Part shown: positions 50,458 through 60,723 of the stretch, piece after piece
How positions within the stretch are numbered: the stretch's first letter is position 1
How the letters are laid out: each line of letters opens with the position of its first letter
NCBI RefSeq assembly: GCF_003255815.1
Contig: NC_037671.1
Coordinates: 153,690,645-153,754,644 of the forward strand
Reading direction: 5' to 3'
DNA length: 64,000 nucleotides
Source: Theropithecus gelada
Taxonomy: Eukaryota; Chordata; Mammalia; Primates; Cercopithecidae
Position numbers and translations under genes: made by a program
The notes under the pieces: model-generated
Databases searched by the model: none
What the model was told of the DNA's origin: nothing
The model's input: only the letters and a program-made list of their open reading frames with translations

Positions 50458-51545
50458 TGTGGCTATATTTGCTTTATCACACATCTATCCATCTGAGCAT
50501 ATCTACCCATAAATCCATTTTATCTTTTAATATATTGCAAACCTCATTCCTATACACATGATCATGAATATTGTTAACTGGAGTTAAATATTGCTATAGT
50601 TCTTTTCAAGCTCAAATTTATCTACTTTGAAATGCATAAATTATCACCCAGTGTAACATTCACTCACTGAATGTAATATTTAATTAACAAATACATACAC
50701 CATTATAATACAAACTGCTATCAAGAATATTATCATCATCCCAGAAATTTTCTTTATGCCCCTTCCCAGTCAGACTCTGCCCCCAAGTCCCCAAAGGCAA
50801 CCATTTTTCCTATTTTATTTTCCCAAAAGATTAGGTATGTTTAAAAAGATCATATAAATGAATAATAGAGTATCCACTCTTTGGTGTAAACTTCTATTAT
50901 GTGGCATAATCCTTTTTGGAATCATCAGCGTTGTTGTGTGTATCAGTAATTTGTTCCATTTTTATGTTGAATAGTATTTCATTGTTTAAATATACCACAG
51001 TTTTTGTATCATTTCTCCCATTTCATGGAAACCTAAGGTGTTTACAGGTTTGGCTATTATGATAAAAACTTCTATGAATATTTTTGTTTAGGTCTTTTTA
51101 TGGACATGTAGTGTCGTTTATCTTGGATATGTACCTAACAGGGGAAAATGTGAAGGGCTTTTGTAATTATTAAAAACTACCTGTTTTCTAAAAAGGTTAT
51201 GCTAATTTACATTCCCAATAGCAATGCAGCAAACTTTCAGTTCTTCCACAAACTTTTTAATATTTCGTGTTGTCAATCTCTTTAATATAATGCCATTTAA
51301 TCTAAAACATGAGAACTTTGCCAATATATAGGTCCAGTTACCGTGATCTCTCACCCACCATTTCTTCATTATAGTTGTCATATATATTCTATTTACAAAC
51401 ATAGGCAATGATGTGATTTTTGCCTTAAATATTAACATGCCTTTAAAAGAATTTAAGAAGGAAAAAGTCTATTGACTTCAAGTGTACTTATACTTTCTTT
51501 TATCATCTCCAATTTTCTATTAATCACATATAGTGGATTTTTTTA

Positions 51546-51625
51546 AATTCTAGATACTGTGTTACATTTTTCAGTTACAGAATTTAATTCTAGATACTGT
51601 GTTACATTTTTCAGTTACAGAATTC
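51546..51625. repeat. 40-bp tandem duplication
   Basis: The unit starting 'aattctagatactgtgtt' at 51546-51585 is repeated at 51586-51625, identical except for the final base (t versus c). Confidence 0.95.
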
Positions 51626-51654
51626 AATATTGAATTGAAAAATATTCAATTTTT

Positions 51655-51944
51655 CTTTTTTTGAGACGGAGTCTCGCTCTGTCGCCCGGGCTGGGGTGCA
51701 GTGGCCGGATCTCAGCTCACTGCAAGCTCCGCCTCCCGGGTTTACGCCATTCTCCTGCCTCAGCCTCCCAAGTAACTGGGACTACAGGCGCCCGCCATCT
51801 CGCCCGGCTAGTTTTTTGTATTTTTTAGTAGAGACGGGGTTTCACCGTGTTCGCCAGGATGGTCTCGATCTTCTGACCTCGTGATCCACCCGTCTCGGCC
51901 TCCCAAAGTGCTGGGATTACAGGCTTGAGCCACCGTGCCCGGCC
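51655..51944 (-). mobile_element. Young AluY, Old World monkey type (antisense)
   Basis: Short T-tract, then a reversed Alu ending 'ccaccgtgcccggcc'. Perfect 18-bp TSD gaaaaatattcaattttt at 51637-51654 and 51945-51962. It shares 'gcagtggccggatctcagc' and 'caggcttgagcc' with the other young copies. Confidence 0.97.
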
Positions 51945-52654
51945 GAAAAATATTCAATTTTTTTGTTGTTACTATTTCTTTTTTGGTACAATAATTTTGT
52001 GTGTGTATGTGTCCTTGAGTATAGTTTAAAAGCCGCTTGAAGATGCTTGTTTGCTTATTCTAACATCTGGTTGATCTCAGTATAGTCTCCATTGATTGCT
52101 TTTTCACATAAGTATGAGTTACTTTGTATTGCTTCCTTATATGTCTAGGTGTTTTTTATTTTTTATTTATTTATTTATTTATTTAAAATTGCAACCTGGA
52201 TGTCATGAATAGTATATTGTAGAAACTCTGGGTTTTGTTATGTTCCTCTGAAGAGCACTCACTCATTCTTTTTTGTTGTTGCATCAGTTGGTTAACTTAA
52301 CTGGGACCAAACTTTTTACTTTCCTGTAGAGTGCAGGACCTAAAATCTCTGTTCAGTTTTTCAGTCCTAGTTGGGCTACTTGGAATCTGCCTAGGGCATG
52401 TGTAGGTATGGCATCATTGAGCAATTTGGACAGAGTTTATGCACAGATTGAGGCTCCCTTTCTGTGGCCCTCTCTTTACAGCTGCTGTGGCTATTTTTAG
52501 TTTTGTTGACTAGTTCTTCAAGCCAGTAAAACTGTGGGTTTTTCTATTTGAGTTTTAGCCATCCAGTGCCTTTTCCTTCTAAGTATTCATAGCCCTCCTG
52601 GCTTACCTGTTCTTGGGTGCACTCCAGGTATCTGGTGTTTGCTGTGTATATATA

Positions 52655-52700
52655 TGTACATATATGTGTGTGTGTATATATATACACCAAATATATACAC
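52655..52700. repeat. TA/TG-rich microsatellite
   Basis: Mixed tatatg/tgtgtg/tatata units. Confidence 0.85.
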
Positions 52701-54686
52701 AGGATTTATAGCTGTTATCTATGGGAGCTTTGCTCCGATAAAAGCTACTTCACAATTATTAAAAATAGAACCTCCATAAGTAGATTTTAAAATGCTTCTG
52801 CCATTTGAAACCAAAAAGTGGGATTTTGAGAATGTAGATCATCAAAATCATGCCAACATGTATGAACATACTACATTATTTGAGAAAGCAAATACAGTAT
52901 AAACACATCCAAATAAAAACAGTGGAAATTGGGTGATTTTTTTCAAATGTTTGCCATATTGTAGCAGAATTTCAATTTTTCACATGATATAGTTAGCCGT
53001 TTTCTAGATATTCTGTTACCACATATATATATACGCTATAGAACAGAATATATTATTCTATATATTATATGAATAGTCTAATCTCTAATAAAATATTTAG
53101 TATAAACAGAATATTGTTTGATTTTTTGTTCAGACATTGTTCCTTATAACCAGAACTCCAACTAATTTAGTCTAGTGCTATGCAGAAAAAAAATGTCAGT
53201 CATGGTTGTATGGATAATGATCACTGGCATTTATGTCATTAACATTGCAGGACCTTAAGTTGAGTTAAGAAGCTGTAAGTCAATACTCTCTAAAGGTTCA
53301 TCAGTTATTTATAGTTCATTTACAGTCCTAATGTTTACATAATCTTAACCAAGTAACACATATTGAATATGGAAATAAATATTGCCTTGGTGCTCTTGAA
53401 TGGGAATAAGTAGGCACTGCGTAATAGATTTAATATATAATGAAAATGGGTTGCAATCTATAATAAGACATGCTGAAGATTCAATAAAAGCTCAGATATT
53501 GATTCATTCTTCAAACTGGTCATTAGCAACTAACTGGAGACCTTCACTGACCAATATGCTTAACTGATTTTTAAAAATAAACAGCAAAATAGCTGATGAA
53601 ATTTCATAAAGCAACTGTTCCCTGACCATAAAACAAGGCAATTAAATTGTGCAAAGGTTAATTTTTGAGCACATAATCAACAACTGTAATAGAAACAAAT
53701 CAAAGACAAGAATTGAAAGATCTTAAATGTGAATTTTATTAGTATCTTTAGTTTTATGGTTAGAAAACTCTATGAAGCAATGATGGATTGTTGAGGGATA
53801 AGTTACTTATTTTATTAAAGATTTAAATAAGCTTTGCCAAGGACCGGATTTTGGTTCTACTTTAGGCCCTGACAAGAAGTCTTGTAAGCTTTTTACAGAG
53901 TTCTCTTGAAATCATAGTTATCAGTCTTACTAATTCATAACTTTGTGCATATCGTTTATCTTCTCTGAGCTGCACTTCCTTCATTTATAAAGTGGAATTA
54001 ATAAAACTTATACAACGGGTTATATGGGAATTAAATAATATGAAGAATATAGAATAGCTTCAGAATCAATGTTTCTTCTACTCTGTAATCCCTTTGTAGC
54101 TGTATGATTTTGCTCTCTTTAATTATTTAATTATGTGGGATAATTGGCGTATAATCCAATTCTATATTTTCTGAACATACAACATGAAGAAAATACTTTT
54201 TCCCTGGTCTGTTCTTTTCCTCCCATGATTGCTCAGGCCTAGGAAAGTACAGGTCTTGCATGCTCCCATCAGGTCTTTCAAGGCTCACCAAAGCAGGGCA
54301 CGGGGAGTCTTACCCATACCTGCAAAACAGGACTGAGGCCATGGTCAGGGTCAAAACTAGTCAGTGCTGAGGGAGGAGGCAAAAATTCAAGAGAAAAACT
54401 GACAATGCCCTGGTGAAGTTTTAGAAATGTTAGCACCTGCCTGTGATGACTTTTGTGTAAGTACGCTGGCTGTCTTTGAAGGGGGCAGATGGAGCTAGAC
54501 TACTTAAACTCATCATATAAGCCAGCAAGAGAAGTATAATTTTACAGATTCCCAGCATGTCTCTTCATTCTTACTATTTTTCTATACTGTAAATTAAATT
54601 TTAAAGAACTGGAGAAAAATCCACTAAAACAAATTACTAACAGTGACAAATAAGCAGTGGTTTATGTTAATATGTAAGTGCACCAT
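52701..54686. other. Intronic sequence with one MIR-like piece
   Basis: A MIR-like order is seen at 53910-54080 ('cgtttatcttctctgagctg', 'ttcatttataaagtggaat'). Otherwise no gene or repeat recognised. Confidence 0.4.
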
Positions 54687-55054
54687 TGTATTAGTTCATT
54701 CTCATGCTGCTAATAAAGACACACCTGAGACTGGAGAATTTATAGAGAAAAATAGATTTAATAGACTCACATTTCCACATGGCTGGGGAGGCCTCACAGT
54801 CATGGTGGAAGGCAAAGAAGTAGCAAAGGCAGGTCTTCTTACATGGTGGCAGGCAAGAGAGCATGTGCAGGGGCACGGCCCTTTATAAAATTGCCAGATA
54901 TCATGAGACTTATTTACTAGCACGAGAACAGCATGAGAAAACCCTGCCCCCATGATTCAAATATCTCCCATCGTGTCCCTCCCACAACACATGGGGATTA
55001 TGGAAGCTATAATTCAAGATGAGATTTGGGTAGGGACACAGCCAAACCATATCA
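54687..55054 (-). mobile_element. Solo THE1/MSTA-type MaLR LTR (antisense), with 5-bp TSD
   Basis: The reverse strand starts TGATATGGTTTGGCTGTG at 55054 and ends ...ACTAATACA at 54687, with TG...CA ends. Length 368 bp fits a THE1 LTR. The 5-bp TSD accat flanks it perfectly (54682-54686, 55055-55059). No internal region, so it is a solo LTR left by LTR-LTR recombination. Two antisense and one sense short frames inside it are not genes. Confidence 0.95.
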
Positions 55055-55532
55055 ACCATTATGTATATTCAGTGTGTACCTTATCTGTATCTGTATATAT
55101 ATCCGCATCTATATCCAGAAAATTACATAATCTTGTATGTTGAACAATTACAGATTCAAGTACTCTGACTCACTCATCATTCACATAAGCTTTCAGCATA
55201 GAGACCATACTCATATGCCATTCCCTCTGCCTGATATGTTTGGTTTTACTTTCTTCATTTTCCCTAACAGATAAACTTCTATTTCTCCTTGAAAATTGAG
55301 CTCAAGATTACTTCCCGATAAGCCCATCTTAGTAATAGTTTTATTCTCAGATCCTTTACTGTCTGGCATGATACGTGCTCGAAACATATGTGATGAAAGA
55401 ACAGTTGTACAGTTAAATGCAAAATGGTGATGAATGACAGAAGAGACAGATATACAGACAAACTTTATTTATTTAATCATATATCATTTATTTACCTAGA
55501 AAATAAAATGTCTAAGATAGATAACGGCATGG

Positions 55533-55565
55533 AGACCATCTAATTATTTTTAAATTAGATGGTCT
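55533..55565. repeat. Perfect 13-bp inverted repeat (hairpin)
   Basis: agaccatctaatt (55533-55545) and its exact reverse complement aattagatggtct (55553-55565) flank a 7-nt loop. The right arm overlaps the first bases of the adjoining direct duplication. Confidence 0.95.
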
Positions 55566-55613
55566 GATAAACTTCACAAAATTGTTAACCTGATAAACTT
55601 CACAAAATTGTTA
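55564..55613. repeat. 26-bp direct duplication
   Basis: The unit beginning 'ctgataaacttcacaaaat' at 55564-55589 is repeated at 55590-55613, identical over 24 bases. Confidence 0.93.
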
Positions 55614-56374
55614 GGCAGTTTTCACTAAGCCTTATATCATGGAAAAGATAAAAAGAAAAAAGGTAAAAACTTTTATGTGGTACTCTACTTTTTATAAAAC
55701 ATTACATTTTCTAATGAAATAAATAATACTTTATGAATGTTTAATATTTCTGTAACCAAGGATTACATTAGCTTTCCTTACATCACATTGACAGAATGTT
55801 TCATTTTGTTGGGGCCAGAGAGCACAGAGATGAGGGGGGAGTAAATTTATCAGGAATAATAAATGAGATAGTGATTAAGTGAAAAAGTAGGTACCATTGG
55901 CAAATCAGGAAAAATTGGGAACCTCAACTTTCAGCTGGAGAAAAACACAAGGCAGGAGGCCAAATGAGAGCTGGGGGACACTATTTTGGAGGAGCAGAAT
56001 CAAGGGATTTGAAAGATGTATGTATGGGGAGGGAGAAAAGAAAGAACAGATAGTTTGGGTGCAGCTCTTTGGGAGATCTTAAGCATGACTGAGACAAGAA
56101 CTGAGCTGTCACTTGATCTTTTGAATTCATTTTCCTGTGGAATTTTTTACAGTGATTACCATAAAGATTTAAACTATTTATAATTGCCATTTTTACTGTA
56201 CTATTATCTTTAAAGAACTCGTAATAATCAATACATACAAGTCTAATGATCAAATATTATAAAAATTTTCCTAATTTACTTTCTTTTTAAATTTTTTATT
56301 TCTTTCAATTCCAAGGCCAACCAGGTCCGCAAGGTAGCACTAGATCTATGTTGGTTTCATACAACATTGTAGAT

Positions 56375-56670
56375 GCCGTTCAGTGGAGTGATTAAGAGGA
56401 TAGACTCTGGAGCCAGATTGCTTTGGTTCAAATCATAGCTCTGCTACTTGCTAGCTGTAATCATGGGCGAGTTACTTAACACCTCTGTGCCTTCTTAATA
56501 AAATAGACATAATAGTGGTATGAAGCTCATGTGGATGTTTCGTGTAGCAAATCAGTTCATGCAGAAAAATAATGTAGGAACAGTGTCTGACAATAGTGCC
56601 TGGCACATTGCAAACATTCAACGATGCTGGCTATTATGATTATAATTATTATTATATGCAGATGATACAG
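56375..56670 (+). mobile_element. MIR SINE, well preserved
   Basis: Nearly the full MIR order: 'gactctggagccagattgct', 'ctctgctacttgctagctgt', 'gggcgagttacttaacacct', then 'gtgcctggcacattgc' and an AT-rich end. Confidence 0.88.
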
Positions 56671-56849
56671 ACAAACATTTATGAGTCCAATATTTATAAT
56701 CTAATTATTCATTTATTTTACAAATACATTTTGTGCCTACTCTGTCCCTACTATGTGCCAAGCTTTGAGAATAAGGCAGAAAACACAAATTCAAGATCTA
56801 GGGATCTCAGTAAAATATCAAGTCATGAGATTTAGTCAGGAAAGTTATT

Positions 56850-56850
<1 letters not shown>

Positions 56851-56931
<81 letters not shown>

Positions 56932-57232
56932 TCCTTCTTTCCTTCTTTCCTTCTTTCCTTCTTTCCTTCCTTCCTTCCTTCCTTCCTTCCTTCCTTCCTT
57001 CCTTCCTTCCTTCCTTCCTTNNNNNNNNNNCTTCCTTCCTTCCTTCCTTCCTTCCTTCCTTCCTTCCTTCCTTCCTTTCCTTCCTTCCTTCCTCCCTTCC
57101 TCCCTTCCTCCCTTCCTCCCTTCCTCCCTTCCTCCCTTCCTTCCCTTCCTTCCCTTCCTTCCCTTCCTTCCCTTCCTTCCCTTCCTTCCCTTCTTTCCTC
57201 CCTTCTTTCTCTCTCTCTCTCTTTCTGTTTTT
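56851..57232. repeat. (CTTT)n/(CCTT)n/(CCCTTCCT)n microsatellite, expanded Alu tail
   Basis: About 380 bp of pure pyrimidine on this strand, moving from CTTT units to CCTT, then CCCTTCCT-type units. It is continuous with the antisense Alu that starts at 57233, so it is that Alu's poly(A) tail after mutation and expansion. It contains the 10-N gap. The two 175-aa frames read from it are artefacts. Confidence 0.95.
57021..57030. other. Assembly gap, 10 N
   Basis: Ten undetermined bases inside the (CCTT)n run. The true length of the repeat is therefore unknown. Confidence 1.
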
Positions 57233-57512
57233 CTTGACAGAGTCTTCCTCTCTCTCCCAGTCTGGAGTGCAGTGATGTGATCTCAGCTCACTGCAACCTC
57301 CTTCTCCGGGGCTCAAGCAATTCTCCTGCCTCAACTTTCTGAGTAGCTGGGATTACAGGCGCCCACCACCATGCCCTGCTAATTTTTGTACTTTTAGTAG
57401 AGACAGGGTTTCACCATGTTGGCCAGGCTGGTCTTGAACTCCTGACCTCAAGATCCATCCACCTCAGCCTCCCAAAGTGCTGGGATTACAGGCGTGAGTC
57501 ACCGCGCCCAGC
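57233..57512 (-). mobile_element. Alu (antisense) at the microsatellite
   Basis: Reversed Alu from 'ttcttgacagagtcttcc' to 'accgcgcccagc'. The flanks aggaaagttatttct (56838-56852, beyond the microsatellite) and aaggaatgactttct (57513-57527) are a decayed TSD, which shows that the microsatellite lies inside the insertion. Confidence 0.92.
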
Positions 57513-57529
57513 AAGGAATGACTTTCTAT

Positions 57530-58480
57530 CAGAAGTTGAATTGGTATTGACCTACTTGGCACATATATAGAGCTGAAACAACCTAGATGGTCAGCATGTT
57601 TTCTCCATAAATAGAGTCAAATTATCTGTAATCTCAAATGTACCTTCTCCAAGAACAGATTTTTCAGTTAAAGAGTGGCTTTTGATGAGTGACTTTGCTA
57701 TACTGTTATTGAAAAAGGGTCTATAATATGCAAATGCTAGACATGTATGAAGCACAATTGACATTAAGTTACAGGAAGAAAAGAGACTGAATTTGGTTCT
57801 CAGAGGGAATAAAAAAATCTCCCCAGCCCTACACTTAGATGGACCTCTGAGATTGTATCTATGAAAGTCAAAAACTTCTATTATATCTAAGACATAATTA
57901 CTGGTGTATGATCATGGACTACTGTAATGGCTTGTTTCTGGCAATATACTGCTTTATAATATTGCTGGATAGCATGGAAAGCAGTAAAAAATGGTTTTCC
58001 AAAATAAGCATTCTCTATCTTCTCTAGTCTGGGGGATAAAGAAGTTTTAATAATTATTTACACCAAAGGATAATTGGAGCATGAAATGACCATAAAAAAT
58101 ATTTGCATAGTTGTGAAGAAACATTAGCATGCAATTATGTCTTAATACTAGATATAAAATATATTAAATGGAAGATGGAAGATTTAGTGAGATCTTTTAC
58201 CAATAACTTCAACAGAAGATTTGTTTTTTAGAATGTGTCCTAGAGACAGGACCTTCTTTCTAGCTAAATAATAGAGATGAAAAATTAAAAAGAGCCTTAA
58301 AATCCATACTTAAGACCCAGAAAGAAAAATAATATTCTTTTGATAACACATAGTATTTATGTAGTATACTGAATTGTCAGGTATTTATCATTAATTATCT
58401 CACATTGAGTTACTTTAATGCTCTGAAAAATATTTTATCTCAATTGCTTTTAAAATGCATCAAAATCATAACTTTGTTTC
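57530..58480. other. Intron 1 immediately upstream of exon 2, unassigned
   Basis: About 950 bp of AT-rich sequence with no recognised repeat. Splicing signals begin after 58480. Confidence 0.4.
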
Positions 58481-58515
58481 TGGTCTACACACCTTCATTT
58501 GTCCGTCTTTTTCAG
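58481..58515 (+). promoter_or_regulatory. LAMA2: Splice acceptor region of LAMA2 exon 2
   Basis: A pyrimidine-rich run (about 58491-58513) ends in the AG at 58514-58515. A plausible branch point is the A at 58487 in 'tctac', 29 nt before the exon and within the usual range. No competing AG lies between the tract and the acceptor. Branch-point choice is inference. Confidence 0.8.
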
Positions 58516-58686
58516 GTTTATTCCCTGCTGTCCTGAATCTTGCGTCTAATGCTCTTATCACAACCAATGCAACATGTGGAGAAAAGGGACCTGAAATGTA
58601 CTGCAAATTGGTGGAACATGTCCCTGGGCAGCCTGTGAGGAATCCGCAGTGTCGAATCTGCAATCAAAACAGCAGCAATCCAAACC
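58516..58686 (+). CDS. LAMA2: LAMA2 exon 2 (laminin subunit alpha-2, start of LN domain), partial CDS
   Basis: Internal coding exon of the laminin alpha-2 chain, the heavy chain of laminin-211 and -221 in basement membranes of muscle, Schwann cells and brain vessels. The exon opens with the last two bases of a split Gly codon, then reads LFPAVLNLASNALITTNATC, and closes with the first base of a split codon after SSNPN. It encodes 56 complete codons at the start of the laminin N-terminal (LN, domain VI) module, which drives laminin network polymerisation. Visible features are four cysteines (in ATCGEK, MYCKL, PQCRIC) typical of LN disulfides, and two N-glycosylation sequons (NAT and NSS). The residues match human LAMA2 as I remember it. 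Length is 171 bp with phase 1 at both ends, the size I recall for human exon 2 (c.113-283). The splice acceptor cag|gttt and donor |gtatgt set the boundaries. An open frame extends upstream to 58455 and downstream to a TAG at 58722-58724, but those parts are intron. Loss-of-function LAMA2 alleles cause merosin-deficient congenital muscular dystrophy in humans. Confidence 0.96.
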
Positions 58687-58692
58687 GTATGT
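58687..58692 (+). promoter_or_regulatory. LAMA2: Splice donor of LAMA2 exon 2
   Basis: The exon ends 'caaacc' and the intron starts 'gtatgt', which matches U1 well on the intron side (GTATGT) but weakly on the exon side (CC instead of AG). If the donor were missed, the frame would hit TAG at 58722-58724, 36 nt downstream. Confidence 0.9.
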
Positions 58693-58979
58693 ATTTTAGT
58701 GTGTATTTGTGTGGCAGTGGGTAGGACCTATAATTGTGAGATGTTGAGGCCAAGTTGCATTAAATTCAAGGGTTTGTAATCCTAAGAATTCCTAGAATTC
58801 TTTTTTCCACTAAGAGCTTCTTCCTGGCCCCTCTCTGTCATTCAGCAAACATTATCAGACTTCCTTCTATGTACTAAGTACGGTGATTGGAGATGATTCG
58901 CCAGCTGAAGGCCTGGGGCAGTCATTGGGTTTACTAACTCCAGATACCAGAGTGGTTTCTGAGGACGTGGTTATTAACT

Positions 58980-59690
58980 CAGGCTATCGTCATTCATTGG
59001 TAACTTATGTGCCAGGTATTATACCTGAGATCCAGGAGGAATAAGGTAGGGTATGGTCTTTGAGCTACTGATATATAGTGTGGTAAGTACAAAGGAAAGA
59101 ATGAGCACGGGGTTCTGCAGAATAAAGAGGATGGCCACAAAGTCAGTCTTGGTGTAAGTAAAGGCTTGCTAGAAGGAGTGATATCCAAGCTGATAACCAA
59201 GGACATGAGATGAACAAGGGTATGAGATAAACAGGTAAAGAGGTGAGGGAGGGGAAGAGGAGAAGTCATGCCAGGAAGAGAAATCAGAATTAGACAGAAA
59301 ATCCTAGTTACTCAGGGAGCTACAAGTAGTAGACTAGAACTGAAAGTGCCAAAGGGCAGAGAGTAGAGATGAGACTAGAGCAGAAGGCTGGAGCCGGATT
59401 ATGAAGGCATTTAACGTCACAGGAGAAGTGATTTAGGGAGAAGCACCATGCGAAGCCCTCTTTCCAGCCTCTATGAACCACAATGATACCTCAGACTTAT
59501 TGATGTATTTATTCAACAGGCCTTTGAACGCCTCCTATTAGCAATGCATTGTATTGGAGCATAATGTTAAATTACACATAACCCCTGATTCAGAGGACCT
59601 AGAGGGGAAATAGAGGCAAAACAAAAGTAAATCTGGTGATAAAGGAACATGAATGCTCCATGTAGATGCTAAGGTCATCTAAAGATTCCT
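58980..59690 (+). mobile_element. Ancient LINE-like repeat, family unassigned
   Basis: 'ttgagctactgatatatag', 'gaacaagggtatgagataaa', 'ggctggagccggattatgaa' and 'aggcatttaacgtcacagga' show the same order as the 40.8-41.9 kb copy. The antisense 91-aa frame is not a recognisable protein. Confidence 0.5.
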
Positions 59691-59770
59691 GGTTAAGAGA
59701 TCTTTATATCTATATATCTCTATCTGTATCTGTCTTTCGGACATGCCTTCTTCTCTTCTCCTCCCTTACC

Positions 59771-59830
59771 TCTCTCTCTGTGTGTGTGTGTGTATGTGTG
59801 TGTGTATATATATATAAAAATATATAATAT
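59771..59830. repeat. (TC)n(TG)n(TA)n microsatellite
   Basis: Short TC, then TG with one interruption, then TA units grading into AT-rich sequence. Confidence 0.93.
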
Positions 59831-59945
59831 GCATAAAATAACATAGAAGGTGGCTATATACTTATATGTAATCTACATAAAAGTAAATATGTATCTTATT
59901 TATATTATTTTTATTTATATTATTTTTAATAAACAGATATATTAT

Positions 59946-60196
59946 TTTGTTTTTGAGGCAGAGTCTCACTCTGTGACCCAGGCTGGAGTGCAGTGGTGCG
60001 ATCTCAGGTCACTGCAACCGGCACCTCCTGGGTTCAAGCGATTCTCCGCCTCAGCCTCCTGAGTAGCTGGGATTACAGGCACGTGACACCATGCCTGGCT
60101 ATTTTTTTGTATTTTAAGTAGAGATGGGGTTTTGCCATGTTGGCCAGGCTGGTCTTAAACTCCTGACCTCAAGTGATCCACCCACCTCAGCATCCC
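59946..60196 (-). mobile_element. Alu (antisense), 5'-truncated
   Basis: Reversed Alu that stops at 'ctcagcatcccaa', lacking the outer 40 or so bases of its 5' end. The flanks agatatatt (around 59936-59944) and agatatatt (around 60200-60208) are a probable TSD, so the truncation happened at insertion. Confidence 0.9.
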
Positions 60197-60251
60197 AATA
60201 GATATATTTTTTGTTAATATTATTTTATATATAATATATAAAAAGGTAGAG

Positions 60252-60292
60252 ATATATATATATATATATTTAGGAAGAGAGAGAGAGAGAAA
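60252..60292. repeat. (AT)n and (GA)n microsatellites
   Basis: AT units at 60252-60269 and GA units at about 60276-60291. Confidence 0.93.
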
Positions 60293-60393
60293 GGAGGTTA
60301 ATAAAGTGAATACTTAATGCCAAGTGAGGTGAACTATGATGTGAGTAAAGCTTCACAGTTATATTATTTTAAAATTTGCTCAGTATTTCTTCT

Positions 60394-60723
60394 TCTTTTT
60401 TTTTTTTTTTTTTTTTTGAGACGGAGTCTCCCTCTGTCACCCAGGCTGGAGTGCAGTGGCACTACCTCGGCTCACTGCAAGCTCCACCTCCCGGGTTCCC
60501 GGGTTCACGCCATTCTCCTGCCTCAGCCTCCCCAGCAGCTAGGACTACAGGCGCCCACCATCACACCTGGCTAATTTTTTTTTTTTTTTTTTTTTTTGGC
60601 ATTTTTAGTAAAGACAGGGTTTCACCATGTTAGCCAGGATGGTCTCGATCTCCTGACCTCGTGATCTGCCCACCTCAGCATCCCAAAGTGCTAGGATTAC
60701 AGGCGTGAGCCACCGCACCCGGC
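60394..60723 (-). mobile_element. AluY-like (antisense) with expanded linker
   Basis: T-tract of about 22, then a reversed Alu ending 'ccgcacccggcc'. Two oddities: 'ccgggttc' is duplicated at about 60491-60507, and the middle linker is a T-run of about 21 (60577-60597). Inserted near the start of the antisense L1. Confidence 0.95.

Larger units (their letters stand above)
49691..51480 (-). mobile_element. Old L1M (antisense), split by two Alus
   Basis: The left piece (49740-49826) has 'gaaaattttcatgcagatgg'. The right piece (50460-51480) runs 'ctgctatcaagaatattatc', 'ttctattatgtggcataatc', 'gtttacaggtttggctatta' and 'ttacattcccaatagcaatg', the familiar reversed L1M ORF2/3' UTR order. Alus at 49827-50420 sit inside it. 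Confidence 0.75.
51500..52630 (-). mobile_element. Possible old L1/HAL1-type sequence (antisense), split by an Alu
   Basis: T-rich sequence with 'attgcaacctggatgtcatg', 'gaaactctgggttttgttat' and 'gtagagtgcaggacctaaa' looks like reversed old LINE. A (TTTA)n run lies near 52163-52186. Family not certain. Confidence 0.45.
55060..56374. other. Intronic sequence with no recognised interspersed repeat
   Basis: Contains the hairpin and direct duplication at 55533-55613. No exon seen. Confidence 0.4.
1..58515 (+). other. LAMA2: LAMA2 intron 1, 3' portion
   Basis: This is non-coding sequence upstream of a recognisable LAMA2 coding exon on the same strand. Exon 1, which encodes the signal peptide, is not in the window. 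I recall that human intron 1 is well over 100 kb, so 58 kb of uninterrupted intron fits. It is AT-rich and dense in Alu, L1, L2, MIR, MaLR and hAT fragments, listed separately. No open frame here looks like a conserved protein. Assignment as intron follows from exon 2 at 58516 and the absence of any competing gene structure. Confidence 0.9.

Noticed and set aside
54643..54953. Three frames of 61-83 aa
   Set aside because: All overlap the THE1-type LTR, which does not encode protein.
56753..57334. Two opposite 175-aa frames rich in FLPS or KEGR
   Set aside because: They are translations of the CTTT/CCTT microsatellite across the N gap and part of an Alu.
58466..58663. 65-aa frame antisense to exon 2
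   Set aside because: A shadow of the real exon on the opposite strand.
58455..58724. 89-aa frame starting before exon 2
   Set aside because: The ATG at 58455 and the last residues lie in intron; only 58516-58686 is coding, as the splice sites and LAMA2 homology show.
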